In this document: positions 1-9,993 of the stretch, one piece after another
How the letters are laid out: each line of letters begins with the position of its first letter
Numbering within the stretch: the first letter of the stretch is position 1
Origin: Acidobacteriota bacterium
GTDB lineage: Bacteria; Acidobacteriota; Blastocatellia; RBC074
Assembly: GCA_018269055.1 (NCBI GenBank)
Contig: JAFDVI010000027.1
Span: 1-53,924 of the forward strand
DNA: 53,924 nucleotides
Direction: 5' to 3'
Made by a program: the position numbers and the translations under genes
The notes under the pieces: generated by a model
What the model saw: the letters and a program-made list of their open reading frames with translations, nothing else
The model's database searches: none
What the model was told of the DNA's origin: nothing

Positions 1-91
1 TGGCGCGTTCAACGGTGGTCACAATCTGCATCACCTGACGCTGAACTGCAACCAGGCTTACACGGTTCCGGTCTTCCCGCCGAGCTGCTAA
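1..91 (+). CDS. 3' end of an unrecognised protein (partial)
   Basis: An open frame enters from the left edge and runs in frame from base 2 to a TAA at 89-91. It gives about 29 residues ending in ...YTVPVFPPSC. The tail is rich in His, Asn, Gly and Pro and ends in a cysteine; it contains another Cys 13 residues earlier, so a disulfide in an exported protein is possible. Too little is present to name a family. A strong terminator hairpin follows about 30 bases later, which supports this being a true gene end. Confidence 0.5.
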   Translation, partial: GAFNGGHNLHHLTLNCNQAYTVPVFPPSC

Positions 92-121
92 TAGCCAAGC
101 GGATTACCAATTCGGTAAAAG

Positions 122-156
122 AAAAAGGCGAGCGGAATGCTCGCCTTTTCCTTTTT
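122..156 (+). terminator. Rho-independent terminator of the left-edge gene
   Basis: GGCGAGC (127-133) pairs with GCTCGCC (139-145) around a 5-base loop. A-tract 122-126 lies before the stem and TTTTCCTTTTT after it. The hairpin ends the partial plus-strand gene. Confidence 0.85.
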
Positions 157-255
157 GGTTATGGATGATTTGGATTGTGGCTAATAAGCTCAGCAATAAC
201 TATTGAGTGACTCAGCCAGCCTTTCTCAGGTCGGCTTCTTCAAGTAAGGAGCTTT

Positions 256-1206
256 TCAATTGCCCGCGTATTTCAAAACATAGCCTTCAGCACCTGAAAC
301 CCAAACGTCTTTTTTCACGATTGCCAAACCATAAAGATTGGCACGGGTTCCACTTTCCTGCTCAACCCAGCTTTTTCCACCATCGCTCGAACGCAGAATG
401 ACTCCTCCCCAACCAACGATCCAACCTTGATTCCCGGAAAAAGCGACATTTACCAGCGTGGCATTCGTATCCACGGTTATGCGTTCCCAACTATCACCTG
501 CATTTGTCGTGCGAATGATAATGCCGTTTTCTCCAACCACCATGGCTGTATCTTTCCCTCGAGTTTCAATGTGATAAAGGTGGCCGGTCACGCTGCTGTT
601 TTGTCGTTCCCATTGCTGACCACCGTCGTTCGTAAAAAGAATGATCCCTTTGTCACCGACAATCCATCCCTGCTTTTCATTGACGAATTTCAGATGGACG
701 AGCTCTTCCTTCGTTCCGCTATTTTGCTGTTCCCAGCTTTCTCCACCATCTGCGGTATGAAGTATTCTGCCTTGAGTCCCCACAGCCCAGCCGTGTTTTT
801 TGTTGGCAAAAGTGATGCTGTAAAGATCAGGCGCATCAACTCTATTACCGCCGGAGGCCCCGCCAAGCCTGTAAACGGGATCCCAAATCCCTCCGCCATT
901 TTGCGTTCGGAAGATTCCGCCGCCACCGGCAATCAACCATCCTTCTTCGCGATTCAGAAAGAAAATATCGTTAATGTTGGCGTCCACTCGCGGATTATCC
1001 GGCAACCATTCTCTGCCACCATCTTGGGTGACATGAACGATTCCTTTGTCGCCGACGACCCAGCCAAATCTGGAATCAACAAAATGTACAACGTTCAAAT
1101 CCTGCTTGGAACGATCTTGAAAAGCCACAGACCACTGCGCCTGAGCGGTCAGAGTTGTTGCAAGGAACAAGACTCCCCCCATCAGGGCTTGCTTATAGAA
1201 ACTCAT
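256..1206 (-). CDS. Secreted Ycf48/BNR-repeat beta-propeller protein
   Basis: The 316-residue protein has a cleavable signal peptide (residues 1-23, ending AQAQ) followed by repeated units of the type GWxVGxxGxIxxTxDGGxxW. At least six are visible along the whole chain, for example [17 protein letters not shown] and [17 protein letters not shown]. This is the Ycf48/BNR seven-bladed propeller pattern. In photosynthetic organisms Ycf48 helps assemble photosystem II; in heterotrophs such proteins are exported propellers of unknown partner, and nothing here points to photosynthesis. The start has a strong AAGGAGG Shine-Dalgarno. It is the last gene of a minus-strand run, 43 bases after the S41 peptidase. 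The propeller call is firm; the role is not. Confidence 0.85.
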   Translation of the reverse strand: MSFYKQALMGGVLFLATTLTAQAQWSVAFQDRSKQDLNVVHFVDSRFGWVVGDKGIVHVTQDGGREWLPDNPRVDANINDIFFLNREEGWLIAGGGGIFRTQNGGGIWDPVYRLGGASGGNRVDAPDLYSITFANKKHGWAVGTQGRILHTADGGESWEQQNSGTKEELVHLKFVNEKQGWIVGDKGIILFTNDGGQQWERQNSSVTGHLYHIETRGKDTAMVVGENGIIIRTTNAGDSWERITVDTNATLVNVAFSGNQGWIVGWGGVILRSSDGGKSWVEQESGTRANLYGLAIVKKDVWVSGAEGYVLKYAGN

Positions 1207-1249
1207 AAATCCTCCTTCTCAGGGCGTTGCCGGAGAAATTTTGTGACGT

Positions 1250-2659
1250 TTATCGCTGTATTTGTGTATACGGCTGAGCGCGGCTGGCCGAACGCAGTTT
1301 CAACGCAGGCACAAACAATCTGAAGTTCATTTCGGTATTGAATCTTCCAAAAGCCATTGAGCGACCAATGGATTCAACCGCGGTTTCCAATGCTCGGTCT
1401 CGGCTATCAATCAAATCTTTGATCTTGGTCTCGATCTGCTTATCGGGTTTAACTCCTATCCCTTCGATGCGTCGGCCATAAGCTGATCGGTAATCGGTGT
1501 CGGAGATATTAAGCTTGCCGCCGTCCATTAACTTAATCGTCCTGCTCACTCCCAACAAGCATCCGCAAGTTGACGGGTTCGAGCCGATGATCAAAGCGCG
1601 CTTTCGTTCCTGCATTGCCTCTGCAAAAATTTCCGCGCCGCTGGCTGAACGTGAGCTGACCAGCACAACCAGTGGCTCTCGATACACATTACGAAATTTC
1701 AGGGTACGACGCCGAGTCGAACGTCCAAACCGGGTGATGAATTCACCCAGGTCGGTTTCATCCGGGAAAAAATAGCTGGCAATCTGAGTCACGGTCGTGA
1801 CAAACCCTCCGCCGTTGTTACGCAAATCCAGAATCAACCCTTGTGTTCCCTGCATTTGCTGCATCGCCTGGTCAAATTCGCGCTCAATTTCAGGCCCGAA
1901 TCCGGTCAGTTCGATGTACCCAACGTTGTAAGGTAGTTGCCGCGTGATCACACGGCGTTGAAATTCTGTATAACGGCGAACCAATTCGACGGATTTACGC
2001 CGCCCATCTTCGTCAACGAAAGTCCCTTTCACTGTGGTATCTCGCGGGCCATAAAACAGGCGGTCATAACTTTGCAGTTCCGACGCAATTGAAGTCGAGC
2101 TTTCGCCAAGTTCCATTTTCAATCGCTGCAATGATTTTTCGACACTTTCGCCGTCAACTTCGGACACAATGAAGCCTTGCCGAATGCCTTGCTTGGCGGC
2201 CTCAGAGCCTGCTTCGACCCAAGTGACGACCGGCTTGCCTTCGATTTGGCGCACAACCAAACCGACAGACAATCCCGAAGGCCGATACCGATCAAACCCA
2301 TCATCGGGCGAATAAATTCTGGTATGCGCATCGCCAAGTTTGCCGATCATCTGGCGAATCACACGATAAAACTCATCATTGTTCCCTGCGGATTCAGCCA
2401 TTGGCCGAAAAATTTCTTTTTGTTGACGCCAGTCAATGCCTCTGAAGTTTTTATCATAGTAATTGTCATAGATCAGCCGCCAAACCTGATCAAAAAGTTT
2501 TACACGCTCTTCGCGCAAAGCCGGCGAATTTGAATTTGAAGCCGATACGGATGAAGTTTGCTGAGCTTGCTGCGTATGAGCAGTCTGAGGCCAAAGGATT
2601 GAAGCCGTGAGCAGAAGAAAAAAAGAAACTCTTACAGCCAATGAAAACTTGCGCGTCAT
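1250..2659 (-). CDS. Secreted S41-family (C-terminal-processing/tricorn-like) serine peptidase
   Basis: An ATG at 2659 gives 469 residues; the longest frame starts two codons upstream at a TTG. A signal peptide ends near ...AHTQQ. An N-terminal helical region is followed by a PDZ-like segment ([18 protein letters not shown], with [17 protein letters not shown]) and the S41 core [11 protein letters not shown], then the nucleophile region [10 protein letters not shown]. The family normally has a lysine 25 residues after the catalytic serine (TFGKG in Prc/CtpA); here the matching segment reads STCGCLL, so that lysine is not at the expected place. It may belong to an S41 subgroup with another general base. 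It sits 32 bases downstream of the TonB-domain gene, probably in the same transcript. Confidence 0.85.
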   Translation of the reverse strand: MTRKFSLAVRVSFFLLLTASILWPQTAHTQQAQQTSSVSASNSNSPALREERVKLFDQVWRLIYDNYYDKNFRGIDWRQQKEIFRPMAESAGNNDEFYRVIRQMIGKLGDAHTRIYSPDDGFDRYRPSGLSVGLVVRQIEGKPVVTWVEAGSEAAKQGIRQGFIVSEVDGESVEKSLQRLKMELGESSTSIASELQSYDRLFYGPRDTTVKGTFVDEDGRRKSVELVRRYTEFQRRVITRQLPYNVGYIELTGFGPEIEREFDQAMQQMQGTQGLILDLRNNGGGFVTTVTQIASYFFPDETDLGEFITRFGRSTRRRTLKFRNVYREPLVVLVSSRSASGAEIFAEAMQERKRALIIGSNPSTCGCLLGVSRTIKLMDGGKLNISDTDYRSAYGRRIEGIGVKPDKQIETKIKDLIDSRDRALETAVESIGRSMAFGRFNTEMNFRLFVPALKLRSASRAQPYTQIQR

Positions 2660-2691
2660 AATCAAAAAGTCAGTTTATTGAAAATCAGTTT

Positions 2692-3747
2692 TTATGGTTT
2701 AGGGCGTTGATTCTGCAAAAGGGGCTTTTTGATGTCATGCAAGCTACGCTTGAGGCGTTCAGTTTCTTGTTGTTTTTCCGACTCGGATTGGGCAGCCTGC
2801 GATTGGGGTCGGCGGAAATTATACCTAACCAGGCCTTGAAGTGTTAGCTTCTTTCCATCTCTTTCGGCGGATTTGAAGCGTAATTTTTTGACCGTTGCCA
2901 CCGCCGATTCGTCCAATCCGAACCCGGCCCACTTCACCACTTCCACGTCGCCAACGGCTCCGTCTGCACGAAAGACGGCCTCCAACTCAACAGTCGCGGC
3001 GATATTGGCCAAATCAGCTTGTTCGGTGTAATTGGGTTTGATCCGCTGGTAAAAAAATGGTTGTTCCGTTCCCGCGGCAATCAGGTCGTCTGTCAAAACT
3101 TCAATTGGCGCTGCTTTCGGCTCCGGATTTTCAATTGTGACGAGTTGTAGCTTCCACGCAGCGATCATTGCTGCGGTGTATTTTGGCCAGGATTGTTTCA
3201 GAATTTGCCTGAGTCGCTCTTTGGCTTGGCCTTCGATGGACGCTTTGGCGCTTTCAAAAGAAAATAGAATTAATTTTCCTGTGCGCGTTTCGACAAAAAA
3301 CAGCCCGGCCAGCGCCTCGAAGTAAAACTGTTCGCCACCGCCAGGGGCCAATCTGCGAACAACCAGCGTTTTGCCCAGCACATAAAAGTCGCAGCCCAGA
3401 CTCAGGCCCAAAGCGCTCGCTTCATCGCGGGTAAGGTTCAAACTGCCGGTGTATCCAGCGCCACGGGATGCAGCCCGCACAAGATCATTATCCAGCAGCG
3501 CAAATTCATTTCCGGAGATTTTCGCAGCTTCACGCAGCAGGTCGGAAAATTCCCCGTCCTGATCGCCAACAAAATCAATCACCGCCAAGCGGATCGGCGA
3601 TTGCGCCCAGACAAAATCAAAAGGCAAAAGGCAAAAGGCAAATATCAAAAATGACTTCCCCCCCACGCCCACTCGAAACCAGGCAATCCTGCGAGCGGGG
3701 GCATTTTTGACTTTTGAGTTTTGCCTTTTGCCTTTTGAGTTCATCAT
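2692..3747 (-). CDS. Secreted protein with TonB C-terminal domain
   Basis: The 351-residue protein has an odd start: a basic N-terminus ([15 protein letters not shown]), then a hydrophobic signal sequence [17 protein letters not shown] near residues 33-49. The middle (about 50-200) resembles a periplasmic CsgG/FlgO-like fold ([11 protein letters not shown]..., then [10 protein letters not shown]). The C-terminal ~90 residues form a TonB-C-like domain ([42 protein letters not shown]...). There is no ExbB/ExbD partner nearby. The ATG overlaps the stop of the upstream M20 peptidase (ATGA), which indicates translational coupling. The first ~45 codons lie inside a palindromic repeat (3618-3741), so the start and signal peptide appear to be repeat-derived. 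Confidence 0.75.
   Translation of the reverse strand: MMNSKGKRQNSKVKNAPARRIAWFRVGVGGKSFLIFAFCLLPFDFVWAQSPIRLAVIDFVGDQDGEFSDLLREAAKISGNEFALLDNDLVRAASRGAGYTGSLNLTRDEASALGLSLGCDFYVLGKTLVVRRLAPGGGEQFYFEALAGLFFVETRTGKLILFSFESAKASIEGQAKERLRQILKQSWPKYTAAMIAAWKLQLVTIENPEPKAAPIEVLTDDLIAAGTEQPFFYQRIKPNYTEQADLANIAATVELEAVFRADGAVGDVEVVKWAGFGLDESAVATVKKLRFKSAERDGKKLTLQGLVRYNFRRPQSQAAQSESEKQQETERLKRSLHDIKKPLLQNQRPKP
3618..3741. repeat. Palindromic element built of AAAAGGC units, inside the TonB-domain gene
   Basis: The left arm (3618-3655) contains three AAAAGGC-type units then ATATCAAAAATG. The right arm (3701-3741) is its imperfect reverse complement (CATTTTTGAC, then TTTTGCC units). An inner stem of C-rich/G-rich sequence with CTCG/CGAG closes near 3656-3701. 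The element ends three bases before the stop of the M20 gene and supplies the start codon region and hydrophobic leader of the TonB-domain gene. Confidence 0.8.
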
Positions 3748-4895
3748 GCGGTTTGAATCAGTCGAGTCAGCAGGGCCGCTCGGCGCGGGATGTCGCTGAT
3801 AATGATATGTTCGTGGTCAGCGTGTGCGCCGGCACCATCCACCCCAAGCCCGTCCAGTGTGGGAACTCCCATCGCCGCAGTGAAATTGCCGTCCGACCCT
3901 CCTCCGACAACGGCATCTTTCAGGTCAAACCCAAGCTCAGCGGCCAAGTCACGCGCGTGTTCATACAGCGCAATGTTGTTTTCAGAACGCGGCATCGGTG
4001 GACGATTGATGCCGCCCGTGATCTCAAGCTGCGCGCCCTCTAAAACCGGCTTCAAACCGCGAATCTCATTAACAATTCGTTCGCCCTCTTCCGGCGTCCA
4101 AAATCGCACGTCCACTTTCGCCGAAGCTTCCGCTGGAACGACGTTTGTGGCTGTGCCGCCATTCATCACGCCCACACTGACGGTGACGCCTCGGTCATAA
4201 TCATTCAGCGCGGCCAGGCGCAACACCTGATGAGCCAATTCGACATTTGCATTGACGCCTTTGCGCGGATCAAGTCCGGCATGAGCCGCCCGGCCAATGG
4301 TGCGGATTCCGAACACCCCAATGCCTTTGCGTCCGGTTTTGACAATACCGCCTGTGACGGGTGGTTCCAAAACCAGTGCCACAGCCGCCCGTTTGGCTTC
4401 TTCTTCCACCAGCGGACGCGACGTTTTACTGCCAATTTCTTCATCGCAGGTCAGCAGCAATGTGACAGGTCGTTTGGTCTGCAAGTCAAAACGGCGAATT
4501 GCGTTCAAAGCGTGTACGACAATTGCAACCCCCGCTTTCATATCGAAAATGCCCGGCCCGTGAGCTTTTTGATCCGGGCTTTCCGGAGTCAGGCAAAACG
4601 GCATTCGATCCAGAGTCCCGACAGGCCAAACGGTATCCAGGTGGCCAATGACCAACACCTGTGGTTCCCCCCTGTCGTGGCCAAAATCGAATCGGGCACG
4701 CAAGTGAGTTCCGTATCCGGGCTGTGAAGTAAGTTCAATTTCTCCTCCCAAATCGCTCAACTGACTGGCGACAAAGGAGGCGATTTCGTTGAGCCGAATT
4801 TCTTCTCGGGAAGTGCTTTCACGTTCGACCAGGACGCGAATCGAATCCAAAATCGAAGCTTGATGGGCGTTGAAGTGGTTCAGTAAGCTGGACAT
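3744..4895 (-). CDS. M20-family zinc metallopeptidase (carboxypeptidase G2/ArgE-like)
   Basis: I chose ATG 4895 (MSSLLNHFN...), giving 383 residues; the longer frame adds 25 residues with no family match. Metal-ligand motifs are in order: GHLDTVWP (His, Asp), [10 protein letters not shown] (bridging Asp), CDEEIGS (catalytic Glu-Glu), and a C-terminal His in [12 protein letters not shown] dimerisation domain lies between ([21 protein letters not shown]). The layout matches glutamate carboxypeptidase/CPG2-like M20A enzymes that hydrolyse C-terminal or N-acyl amino-acid bonds in the cytosol; substrate unknown. It is the first gene of the minus-strand run and overlaps the next by ATGA. Confidence 0.88.
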   Translation of the reverse strand: MSSLLNHFNAHQASILDSIRVLVERESTSREEIRLNEIASFVASQLSDLGGEIELTSQPGYGTHLRARFDFGHDRGEPQVLVIGHLDTVWPVGTLDRMPFCLTPESPDQKAHGPGIFDMKAGVAIVVHALNAIRRFDLQTKRPVTLLLTCDEEIGSKTSRPLVEEEAKRAAVALVLEPPVTGGIVKTGRKGIGVFGIRTIGRAAHAGLDPRKGVNANVELAHQVLRLAALNDYDRGVTVSVGVMNGGTATNVVPAEASAKVDVRFWTPEEGERIVNEIRGLKPVLEGAQLEITGGINRPPMPRSENNIALYEHARDLAAELGFDLKDAVVGGGSDGNFTAAMGVPTLDGLGVDGAGAHADHEHIIISDIPRRAALLTRLIQTA

Positions 4896-5280
4896 AGGTA
4901 GTTTGACAAAGCATTTGAATAATGCACAATACGCCTTCGCCTGACAAGCTCTTGATTGAACCGTTGGCACTCATCACCAAATTCCGACAAAACTCCACGT
5001 TCCGTCATTCATCTTACGAAAGTTGAATTCGGGATGATACTGAGTTTAGACAAGCCGCCTGTCGGCTTCCGGAAAAAAACAGAGCGGTCAAAAATTTTCA
5101 TGATGCGGTAACTTATGCTCTCTTACCGGCGTCAATGACGATACGGTTAAAGAGGCAGTCAGGCCAGTCGAGATTTGCATTGTCGAGACTCGCCAATCTC
5201 CAAAACCAAACAACACGATTTCTGGGACAAAAACTCTAAGCTTAGAGATATAGAACGCTGACTGTGGAGGAACAAATTCA
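4896..5280. other. Divergent intergenic region
   Basis: This 385-base stretch holds the promoters of the M20 operon (minus) and of the 5281 gene (plus). I see no convincing gene. It contains two GTCGAGA copies near 5167 and 5182, a 14-bp palindrome at 5234-5247, and a GGAGG ribosome-binding site at 5266-5270. Confidence 0.5.
5234..5247. promoter_or_regulatory. Perfect 14-bp palindrome upstream of the 5281 gene
   Basis: CTCTAAGCTTAGAG is perfectly self-complementary and ends 33 bases before the ATG, close to the expected promoter/leader. It may be an operator or a small leader hairpin. No cognate regulator can be assigned. Confidence 0.35.
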
Positions 5281-6486
5281 ATGAAGAAGTTTAGTTTTCT
5301 GATCGCCTTGTCGCTGCTGGTCGGCGCCATCGCCTTTACCCCTGTCAAAGCACAGGATGATAAGCAAGCTGAAGCAGAGAGAGTGACTTATGAAGCTTGC
5401 TATGACAAAGAAAAGAAAAACATGGATAAGTGCATTCCACTCGCTGAAGAGTTGATTGCGAAATATCCAAGTAGCCGTTATGCCGATCCGCTCAAAAAGC
5501 TTGTCGCCAATTATAAATTCAACACTCAGCTCACCAAGGTTACCGATAATTTCCAAAACTCTCTAAAGGCTTATTACGGTGCGCCTGATGGGAACAAACT
5601 GGATCAATTATTCGGTGCCGGGGATGAATTTCTGAAAGTGCAACCAGGCAACCAGTTTGTCGTTGGCCAGTTGGCGCTTGCAGGTGCCCATGGCAGCATC
5701 GGCCAAATCTATAAAAATTACGATCGAGTGAAGACTTACGGAGAGGAGGCGCTCAAGCTCTTCGAACCGGCAACTCCTCCCGAAGGTTGGGAAAAGGCCA
5801 ATTGGGATAATTTGCGTGAAATCGTGAGCGCTCAGGTAAATCAGTTTCTTGGTTTCCGGCTGATCGAGACTAAAGGTGACAAACAACAGGCGCTTGGTTA
5901 TCTGACCAAATCCACGATGGTAAAAGGGAAAGACGGCGCAGGTTGGAAAGATCCGAACAATTATTGGCTGCGCGCAGGCATTTACCAGGAAGAGTATCAG
6001 GCGCTCCGCGCAGAGTATGACAAGCTTCCTGACGACCAAAAGACCGGCGATCCGGGCAAGGAGTTGTTGAAGAAGGTCAACGATGTGATGGATAACAAAT
6101 TGATTCCGGAATACGCACGTGTGATGGCCACGGCGACCAAGCCCGAAACCAAACCTTTGGCGGATGCTGCCAAAGGATACTTTGACGCGTATTGGAATTA
6201 TCGCACCAAGGCTCCGGAAAAAGCGGCTGAATACGTGAAATCGTTCAGCGCCGATCCGACTGTTGCCGGTCCGCCGATTCCAGTCAAAGTCGAAGACGCT
6301 GATGCAACACCGTTGCAGGCCCCGACCACTCCCGCCGCTGGCAGCGTCAAGCTCACCAGCAGCGGAGGTGCGGCAACTGGAACTGGCCACACGGCGAGTG
6401 GAACCAGCACCACCAGCAAAGCCACAACGACCAAGAGCGGCAAAACGACCAAGGCCGCTCCCAAAGGCAGGCGCAGAAAGCCGTAA
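5281..6486 (+). CDS. Secreted helical (TPR-like) repeat protein with a basic Ser/Thr/Lys tail
   Basis: The 401-residue protein has a clear signal peptide (MKKFSFLIALSLLVGAIAF...VKAQ). Residues ~30-330 are predicted mainly helical with TPR-like spacing (CIPLAEELIAKYPSSRYADPL, then paired helices ending in YFDAYWNYRTKAPEKAAEYVKSF). The last ~65 residues are low-complexity (Gly/Thr/Ser, then Lys-rich TTKSGKTTKAAPKGRRRKP), which could bind peptidoglycan or nucleic acid non-specifically. A GGAGG site lies 10 bases before the ATG. It is probably periplasmic; function unknown. A strong terminator follows, so it is likely monocistronic. Confidence 0.8.
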   Translation: MKKFSFLIALSLLVGAIAFTPVKAQDDKQAEAERVTYEACYDKEKKNMDKCIPLAEELIAKYPSSRYADPLKKLVANYKFNTQLTKVTDNFQNSLKAYYGAPDGNKLDQLFGAGDEFLKVQPGNQFVVGQLALAGAHGSIGQIYKNYDRVKTYGEEALKLFEPATPPEGWEKANWDNLREIVSAQVNQFLGFRLIETKGDKQQALGYLTKSTMVKGKDGAGWKDPNNYWLRAGIYQEEYQALRAEYDKLPDDQKTGDPGKELLKKVNDVMDNKLIPEYARVMATATKPETKPLADAAKGYFDAYWNYRTKAPEKAAEYVKSFSADPTVAGPPIPVKVEDADATPLQAPTTPAAGSVKLTSSGGAATGTGHTASGTSTTSKATTTKSGKTTKAAPKGRRRKP

Positions 6487-6562
6487 ACGAAATCCATTTG
6501 TGAAACAGTTTGTTGCCTACGCCACCCCCGGCAACATTTCCCTCAATCAATGTCATACACTG

Positions 6563-6597
6563 AAAGCCAGCACTTACCCGGTGCTGGCTTTCTTGCA
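6563..6597 (+). terminator. Terminator hairpin after the 5281 gene
   Basis: AAAGCCAGCAC (6563-6573) pairs perfectly with GTGCTGGCTTT (6581-6591), 7-base loop. The following tail (CTTGC) is only weakly T-rich, so termination may be partial. Confidence 0.7.
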
Positions 6598-6683
6598 AAA
6601 AGCGCCGGTAGCAAGATAATGAGCTTACCATCGTGTTGGTTTGCGCGCGGGTAACTGTCAACACCTAAACGAATTTATTTGTA

Positions 6684-7496
6684 GTGAGCGATCAAAGCAC
6701 ATTCGAGGACAGGCTAAGCCAGTTGGAAGAACAGATCGGATATTATTTCCGTGACAAGGTTCTGTTGCGCCGCGCGATGATGCACCGTTCCTTTGCCAAT
6801 GAACAGCCTGAACCGCGCCCTCCGCACAACGAAGCCCTGGAGTTTTTGGGCGACGCAGTGTTGGAATTTCTGATCAGCGCCTGGTTATTAGAGCTTTACC
6901 CCAATCTTAGCGAAGGCACGCTCTCGAAAATGCGCGCTTATATGGTCAGCGCAGTCAATCTGAAAAATCTGGCCGCCAACCTGGAACTCGGAAATTACCT
7001 GCTGCTCAATCGAGGCGAGGAAAAAACCGGAGGTAGGAACAAAGCCGCGCTCCAGGTGGATGCTTATGAGGCCTTGATTGCGGCCATCTATCTGGACCGC
7101 GGAATTGATGCCGCCAGGGAATTCGTTCATCGGGAGTTTTTGGAAACTCTGGAAAAAATTGATCCGCAAAATTTGACCAAAACCGATTACAAGACGGCAC
7201 TTCAGGAAAAACTGCAATCCTTGGGACTGCCGACGCCGCATTACGCCATCGTCGAAAGTTTGGGGCCGGATCACAACCGCATTTTTCAAATCGAGTTACG
7301 TGTCAACGGGCATTGTCTGTCCATGGGCGAAGGCACAACCATCAAAAGCGCGCATCAAGCCGCGGCGGCCATCGCACTGGATTGCCTGGACGACAAGCTG
7401 GAACGGATCAAGGAAGTCGCTGTTGTCGTTCAGCCTTCGCCGACTGAATCCATTGTGACCACAGTTGAACCAAGCTCAAACGGTTTGGATGCATGA
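6684..7496 (+). CDS. rnc: Ribonuclease III
   Basis: A GTG start gives 270 residues. The RNase III signature [14 protein letters not shown] is present with metal ligands Glu50, Glu53 and Asp57, and the distal catalytic Glu129 lies in [15 protein letters not shown]. The C-terminal half (about 160-235) is a double-stranded-RNA-binding domain ending [14 protein letters not shown]. The enzyme cleaves dsRNA in rRNA maturation and mRNA turnover. A ~30-residue acidic/Ser-Thr tail after the dsRBD exceeds the usual length. The next gene starts 15 bases downstream. Confidence 0.97.
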   Translation: MSDQSTFEDRLSQLEEQIGYYFRDKVLLRRAMMHRSFANEQPEPRPPHNEALEFLGDAVLEFLISAWLLELYPNLSEGTLSKMRAYMVSAVNLKNLAANLELGNYLLLNRGEEKTGGRNKAALQVDAYEALIAAIYLDRGIDAAREFVHREFLETLEKIDPQNLTKTDYKTALQEKLQSLGLPTPHYAIVESLGPDHNRIFQIELRVNGHCLSMGEGTTIKSAHQAAAAIALDCLDDKLERIKEVAVVVQPSPTESIVTTVEPSSNGLDA

Positions 7497-7511
7497 AATC
7501 AGGCCGTTCCG

Positions 7512-8729
7512 ATGACCCTGCCGACCAATCGCAAATCTCAACTTCTCGCCGTTGCCGCAACCGTCCTGGTTTTCTTTTCTTATTATTTCGCAAATCCACA
7601 ATCCGGCTGGTTTTACGATTACACGCTGAGAATCGCCGTCGCGTTGTTGGATGGCCAAACCGGTCTGACCGAACCGCCACCGGAATGGTTGAACGAAATG
7701 ATCCCGCTCAACGGAAAGTACTACTCGTCGTTCCCGCTTGGAAGCGTGCTGGTGATGGTGCCGCTGGCCGTGTTGCAAAAATTGCATTTGCTCACGCAGT
7801 TTCCGGGGACGATTTTGTCGGCATTGCTGGCGGCGGTGATTACACTGTTGAGTTATTTATTGGCAGCAAAATACACTGACGATTGGCTTCGGCGAATCCT
7901 GTTTGCGCTGTTTCCCGCGCTAGGAACCTGGATGTGGGCGAATCTGGGGTTTGCCGGAGCCTGGCACATCGCCTTGGGATTCGCCGTCGCCGGACAACTC
8001 GCCGCCTTGTATTTTTCGCTGGTCAAACCCAACCCCTTTCTGGCGGGACTGTGTTTCGCCGTGGCTTTTGGCAATCGCACGGAAATCATTCTGCTCGCGC
8101 CGCTGTTTGCCTATCTGCTGTACAAAACCATGCGCGAACGCGATCCGGAAACCAAACTGATCAAAATTTTGGATCGCTTCGTCGCCGTTCCATTGGCGCT
8201 CGGCGTCGCGACATTAATTTACAACTACGTCCGATTCGGTTCGGCGACAGATTTTGGCTACGCGCGGATTCCAGGCGTGCTGAACGAACCGTGGTACCAG
8301 CATGGCATTTTTTCCCTTCACGCGATTGAAGGAAACGCGCGAGCGATGTTGCTTGAAACCTGGAATCGAATCCCGAACTTCCCTTACCTGGTGCCAACTG
8401 GTTTCGGCGGTTCAATTCTGTTGAGCTGTCCATTTCTGCTCCTGCTTTTCAGGCCCGGAGCCAGGGATGCGCAGTTGAAGTGGCTGGCAGTTGCGGCAAT
8501 CGTGGTTTTGACATCAGTGTTGTGGATGCACGGCAATACCGGAGCCTGGCAGATTTCCTATCGTTACGGGATGGAGTTATTGCCGTGGATGGTGTTAGTT
8601 CTGCTGGAAAACTCACCAAAGAAAGTCTCCTGGCTCGAAGCCCTGTTGTTCATCGCCTCCGTTGCCATCAACGCTTACTCCACATGGTTGTTTTTGCGGA
8701 CGAATTACATCAACGCTTCTTACCAATAA
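7512..8729 (+). CDS. Polytopic membrane protein, GT-C-like glycosyltransferase
   Basis: The 405-residue protein has about 9-11 hydrophobic segments. An early extracytoplasmic loop (DYTLRIAVALLDGQTGLTEPPPEWLNEMIPLNGKYYSSFPLGS) resembles the first loop of GT-C enzymes (PMT/ArnT type), although a clear DE motif is not visible. The later YRYGMELLPWMVLVLL segment is also typical of GT39-like proteins in Acidobacteria. If so, it would move a sugar from a polyprenyl-phosphate donor on the periplasmic side. It lies 15 bases after rnc and is probably cotranscribed. The class is moderately supported; acceptor unknown. Confidence 0.65.
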   Translation: MTLPTNRKSQLLAVAATVLVFFSYYFANPQSGWFYDYTLRIAVALLDGQTGLTEPPPEWLNEMIPLNGKYYSSFPLGSVLVMVPLAVLQKLHLLTQFPGTILSALLAAVITLLSYLLAAKYTDDWLRRILFALFPALGTWMWANLGFAGAWHIALGFAVAGQLAALYFSLVKPNPFLAGLCFAVAFGNRTEIILLAPLFAYLLYKTMRERDPETKLIKILDRFVAVPLALGVATLIYNYVRFGSATDFGYARIPGVLNEPWYQHGIFSLHAIEGNARAMLLETWNRIPNFPYLVPTGFGGSILLSCPFLLLLFRPGARDAQLKWLAVAAIVVLTSVLWMHGNTGAWQISYRYGMELLPWMVLVLLENSPKKVSWLEALLFIASVAINAYSTWLFLRTNYINASYQ

Positions 8730-8744
8730 TCAACTTTGCTGTTG

Positions 8745-9932
8745 TTAAGCATTCACTTGAATCAAGTCTTTCAACTGCTCACGGTGGGCGCGCATATTGG
8801 CGATGAATTCATCGAACAGGTATGTCGCATCGTGCGGGCCGGGACCGGCTTCCGGGTGATATTGCACCGAAAACACTGGCAAGCGGCGATGGCGCATTCC
8901 TTCCAAACAGCCGTCGTTCAAATTGAAATGCGTCAGTTCGATTTCGCTCTGGTTCAAACTGTCCGGATCAACCGCAAAGCCGTGATTGTGCGAAGTGATT
9001 TCGCATTTGCCGCTGCGGTGATTTTTGACCGGCTGATTTCCTCCGCGATGGCCGAATTTCAGCTTGAAGGTTTTCCCTCCAAACGCCAATCCCAGAATTT
9101 GATGTCCCAGGCAAATGCCGAACACTGGCGCGGCGGGCAGTAGCTTTTTGACTTCGCCGACGATTCCCGGCAAAGCCGCCGGGTCGCCAGGGCCGTTGGA
9201 AAGAAAGATTCCATCGGGTGCCGAAGCCAAAACATCGTCCGCCGAAGTGTCCGCAGGCACGACTGTCACATCGCAACCGACGGCGGCCAGATAGCGCAAA
9301 ATGTAATACTTGATGCCGAAATCATAAGCGACCACGCGGAACGGTTCTTCGCCCGGTTTGAGCGCACTGGCGGGTTTGAATCCCATCATCGGATCGAAGC
9401 TTTTTTGCTCGTCCTTCACGCTCGACCAGCGATAGGCGTCGCCACAGGAAACTTCGTTGACCAAATTGCGTCCCAACATTTCGGGCGCTGTTCGCGCTTT
9501 CGCAACGACACTAGCTTCGTCCAAATCAACCGAAGAGATACAGGCGCGCATGGCGCCTTTTTCGCGAATGTGACGAACCAAGGCGCGCGTATCCACTTCG
9601 GAAATGCCTACGATGCCGTGCTGCTTCAGATATTCATCCAGTGACGTCGAAGCGCGCCAATTCGATGTGATTTCCGAAAATTCGCGAACGACGAATCCTT
9701 CGACAAAGGGGCGGCGCGATTCCACATCTTCCGGGTTGACGCCGTAATTGCCGATTTCCGTGTAAGTCATCGTCACGATCTGACCGGCGTACGATGGATC
9801 AGTCAGGATTTCCTGATACCCGGTCATCGAGGTGTTGAACACGATTTCTCCAGTGCGTTCGCCTTCCGCGCCCCAGGCGCGTCCGCGAAATGTTCGCCCG
9901 TCTTCCAAGGCTAAAATTGCTTCCTTGTTCAT
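8745..9932 (-). CDS. carA: Carbamoyl-phosphate synthase small (glutaminase) subunit
   Basis: The start [15 protein letters not shown] at 9932 gives 395 residues, the normal CarA length; the longer frame to 10088 overlaps the neighbouring gene. The N-terminal CPSase domain contains [21 protein letters not shown]. The class I amidotransferase domain has nucleophile Cys in [15 protein letters not shown] and the His/Glu pair in [13 protein letters not shown]. It hydrolyses glutamine and passes ammonia to CarB for arginine and pyrimidine synthesis. carB is not in the window. The gene lies 61 bases after a TPR membrane protein on the same strand. Confidence 0.97.
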   Translation of the reverse strand: MNKEAILALEDGRTFRGRAWGAEGERTGEIVFNTSMTGYQEILTDPSYAGQIVTMTYTEIGNYGVNPEDVESRRPFVEGFVVREFSEITSNWRASTSLDEYLKQHGIVGISEVDTRALVRHIREKGAMRACISSVDLDEASVVAKARTAPEMLGRNLVNEVSCGDAYRWSSVKDEQKSFDPMMGFKPASALKPGEEPFRVVAYDFGIKYYILRYLAAVGCDVTVVPADTSADDVLASAPDGIFLSNGPGDPAALPGIVGEVKKLLPAAPVFGICLGHQILGLAFGGKTFKLKFGHRGGNQPVKNHRSGKCEITSHNHGFAVDPDSLNQSEIELTHFNLNDGCLEGMRHRRLPVFSVQYHPEAGPGPHDATYLFDEFIANMRAHREQLKDLIQVNA

Positions 9933-9993
9933 TGCTGACAAATTCACATTCCTGAGTTTCAGAGTCACCGCTTCCCCGCCGGGCGCGGTTTGA

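Noticed and set aside
256..1206. Ycf48-like protein as evidence of photosynthesis
   Set aside because: No reaction-centre, bacteriochlorophyll or cytochrome gene is present; such propellers are common in heterotrophs.
427..1323. Plus-strand open frame (298 codons) over the Ycf48-like gene
   Set aside because: The minus-strand frame has a signal peptide and clear propeller repeats; this one has none.
2692..3747. Upstream M20/TonB pair as a TonB-ExbB-ExbD transport locus
   Set aside because: No ExbB, ExbD or TonB-dependent receptor is nearby, and the domain is at the end of a soluble periplasmic protein.
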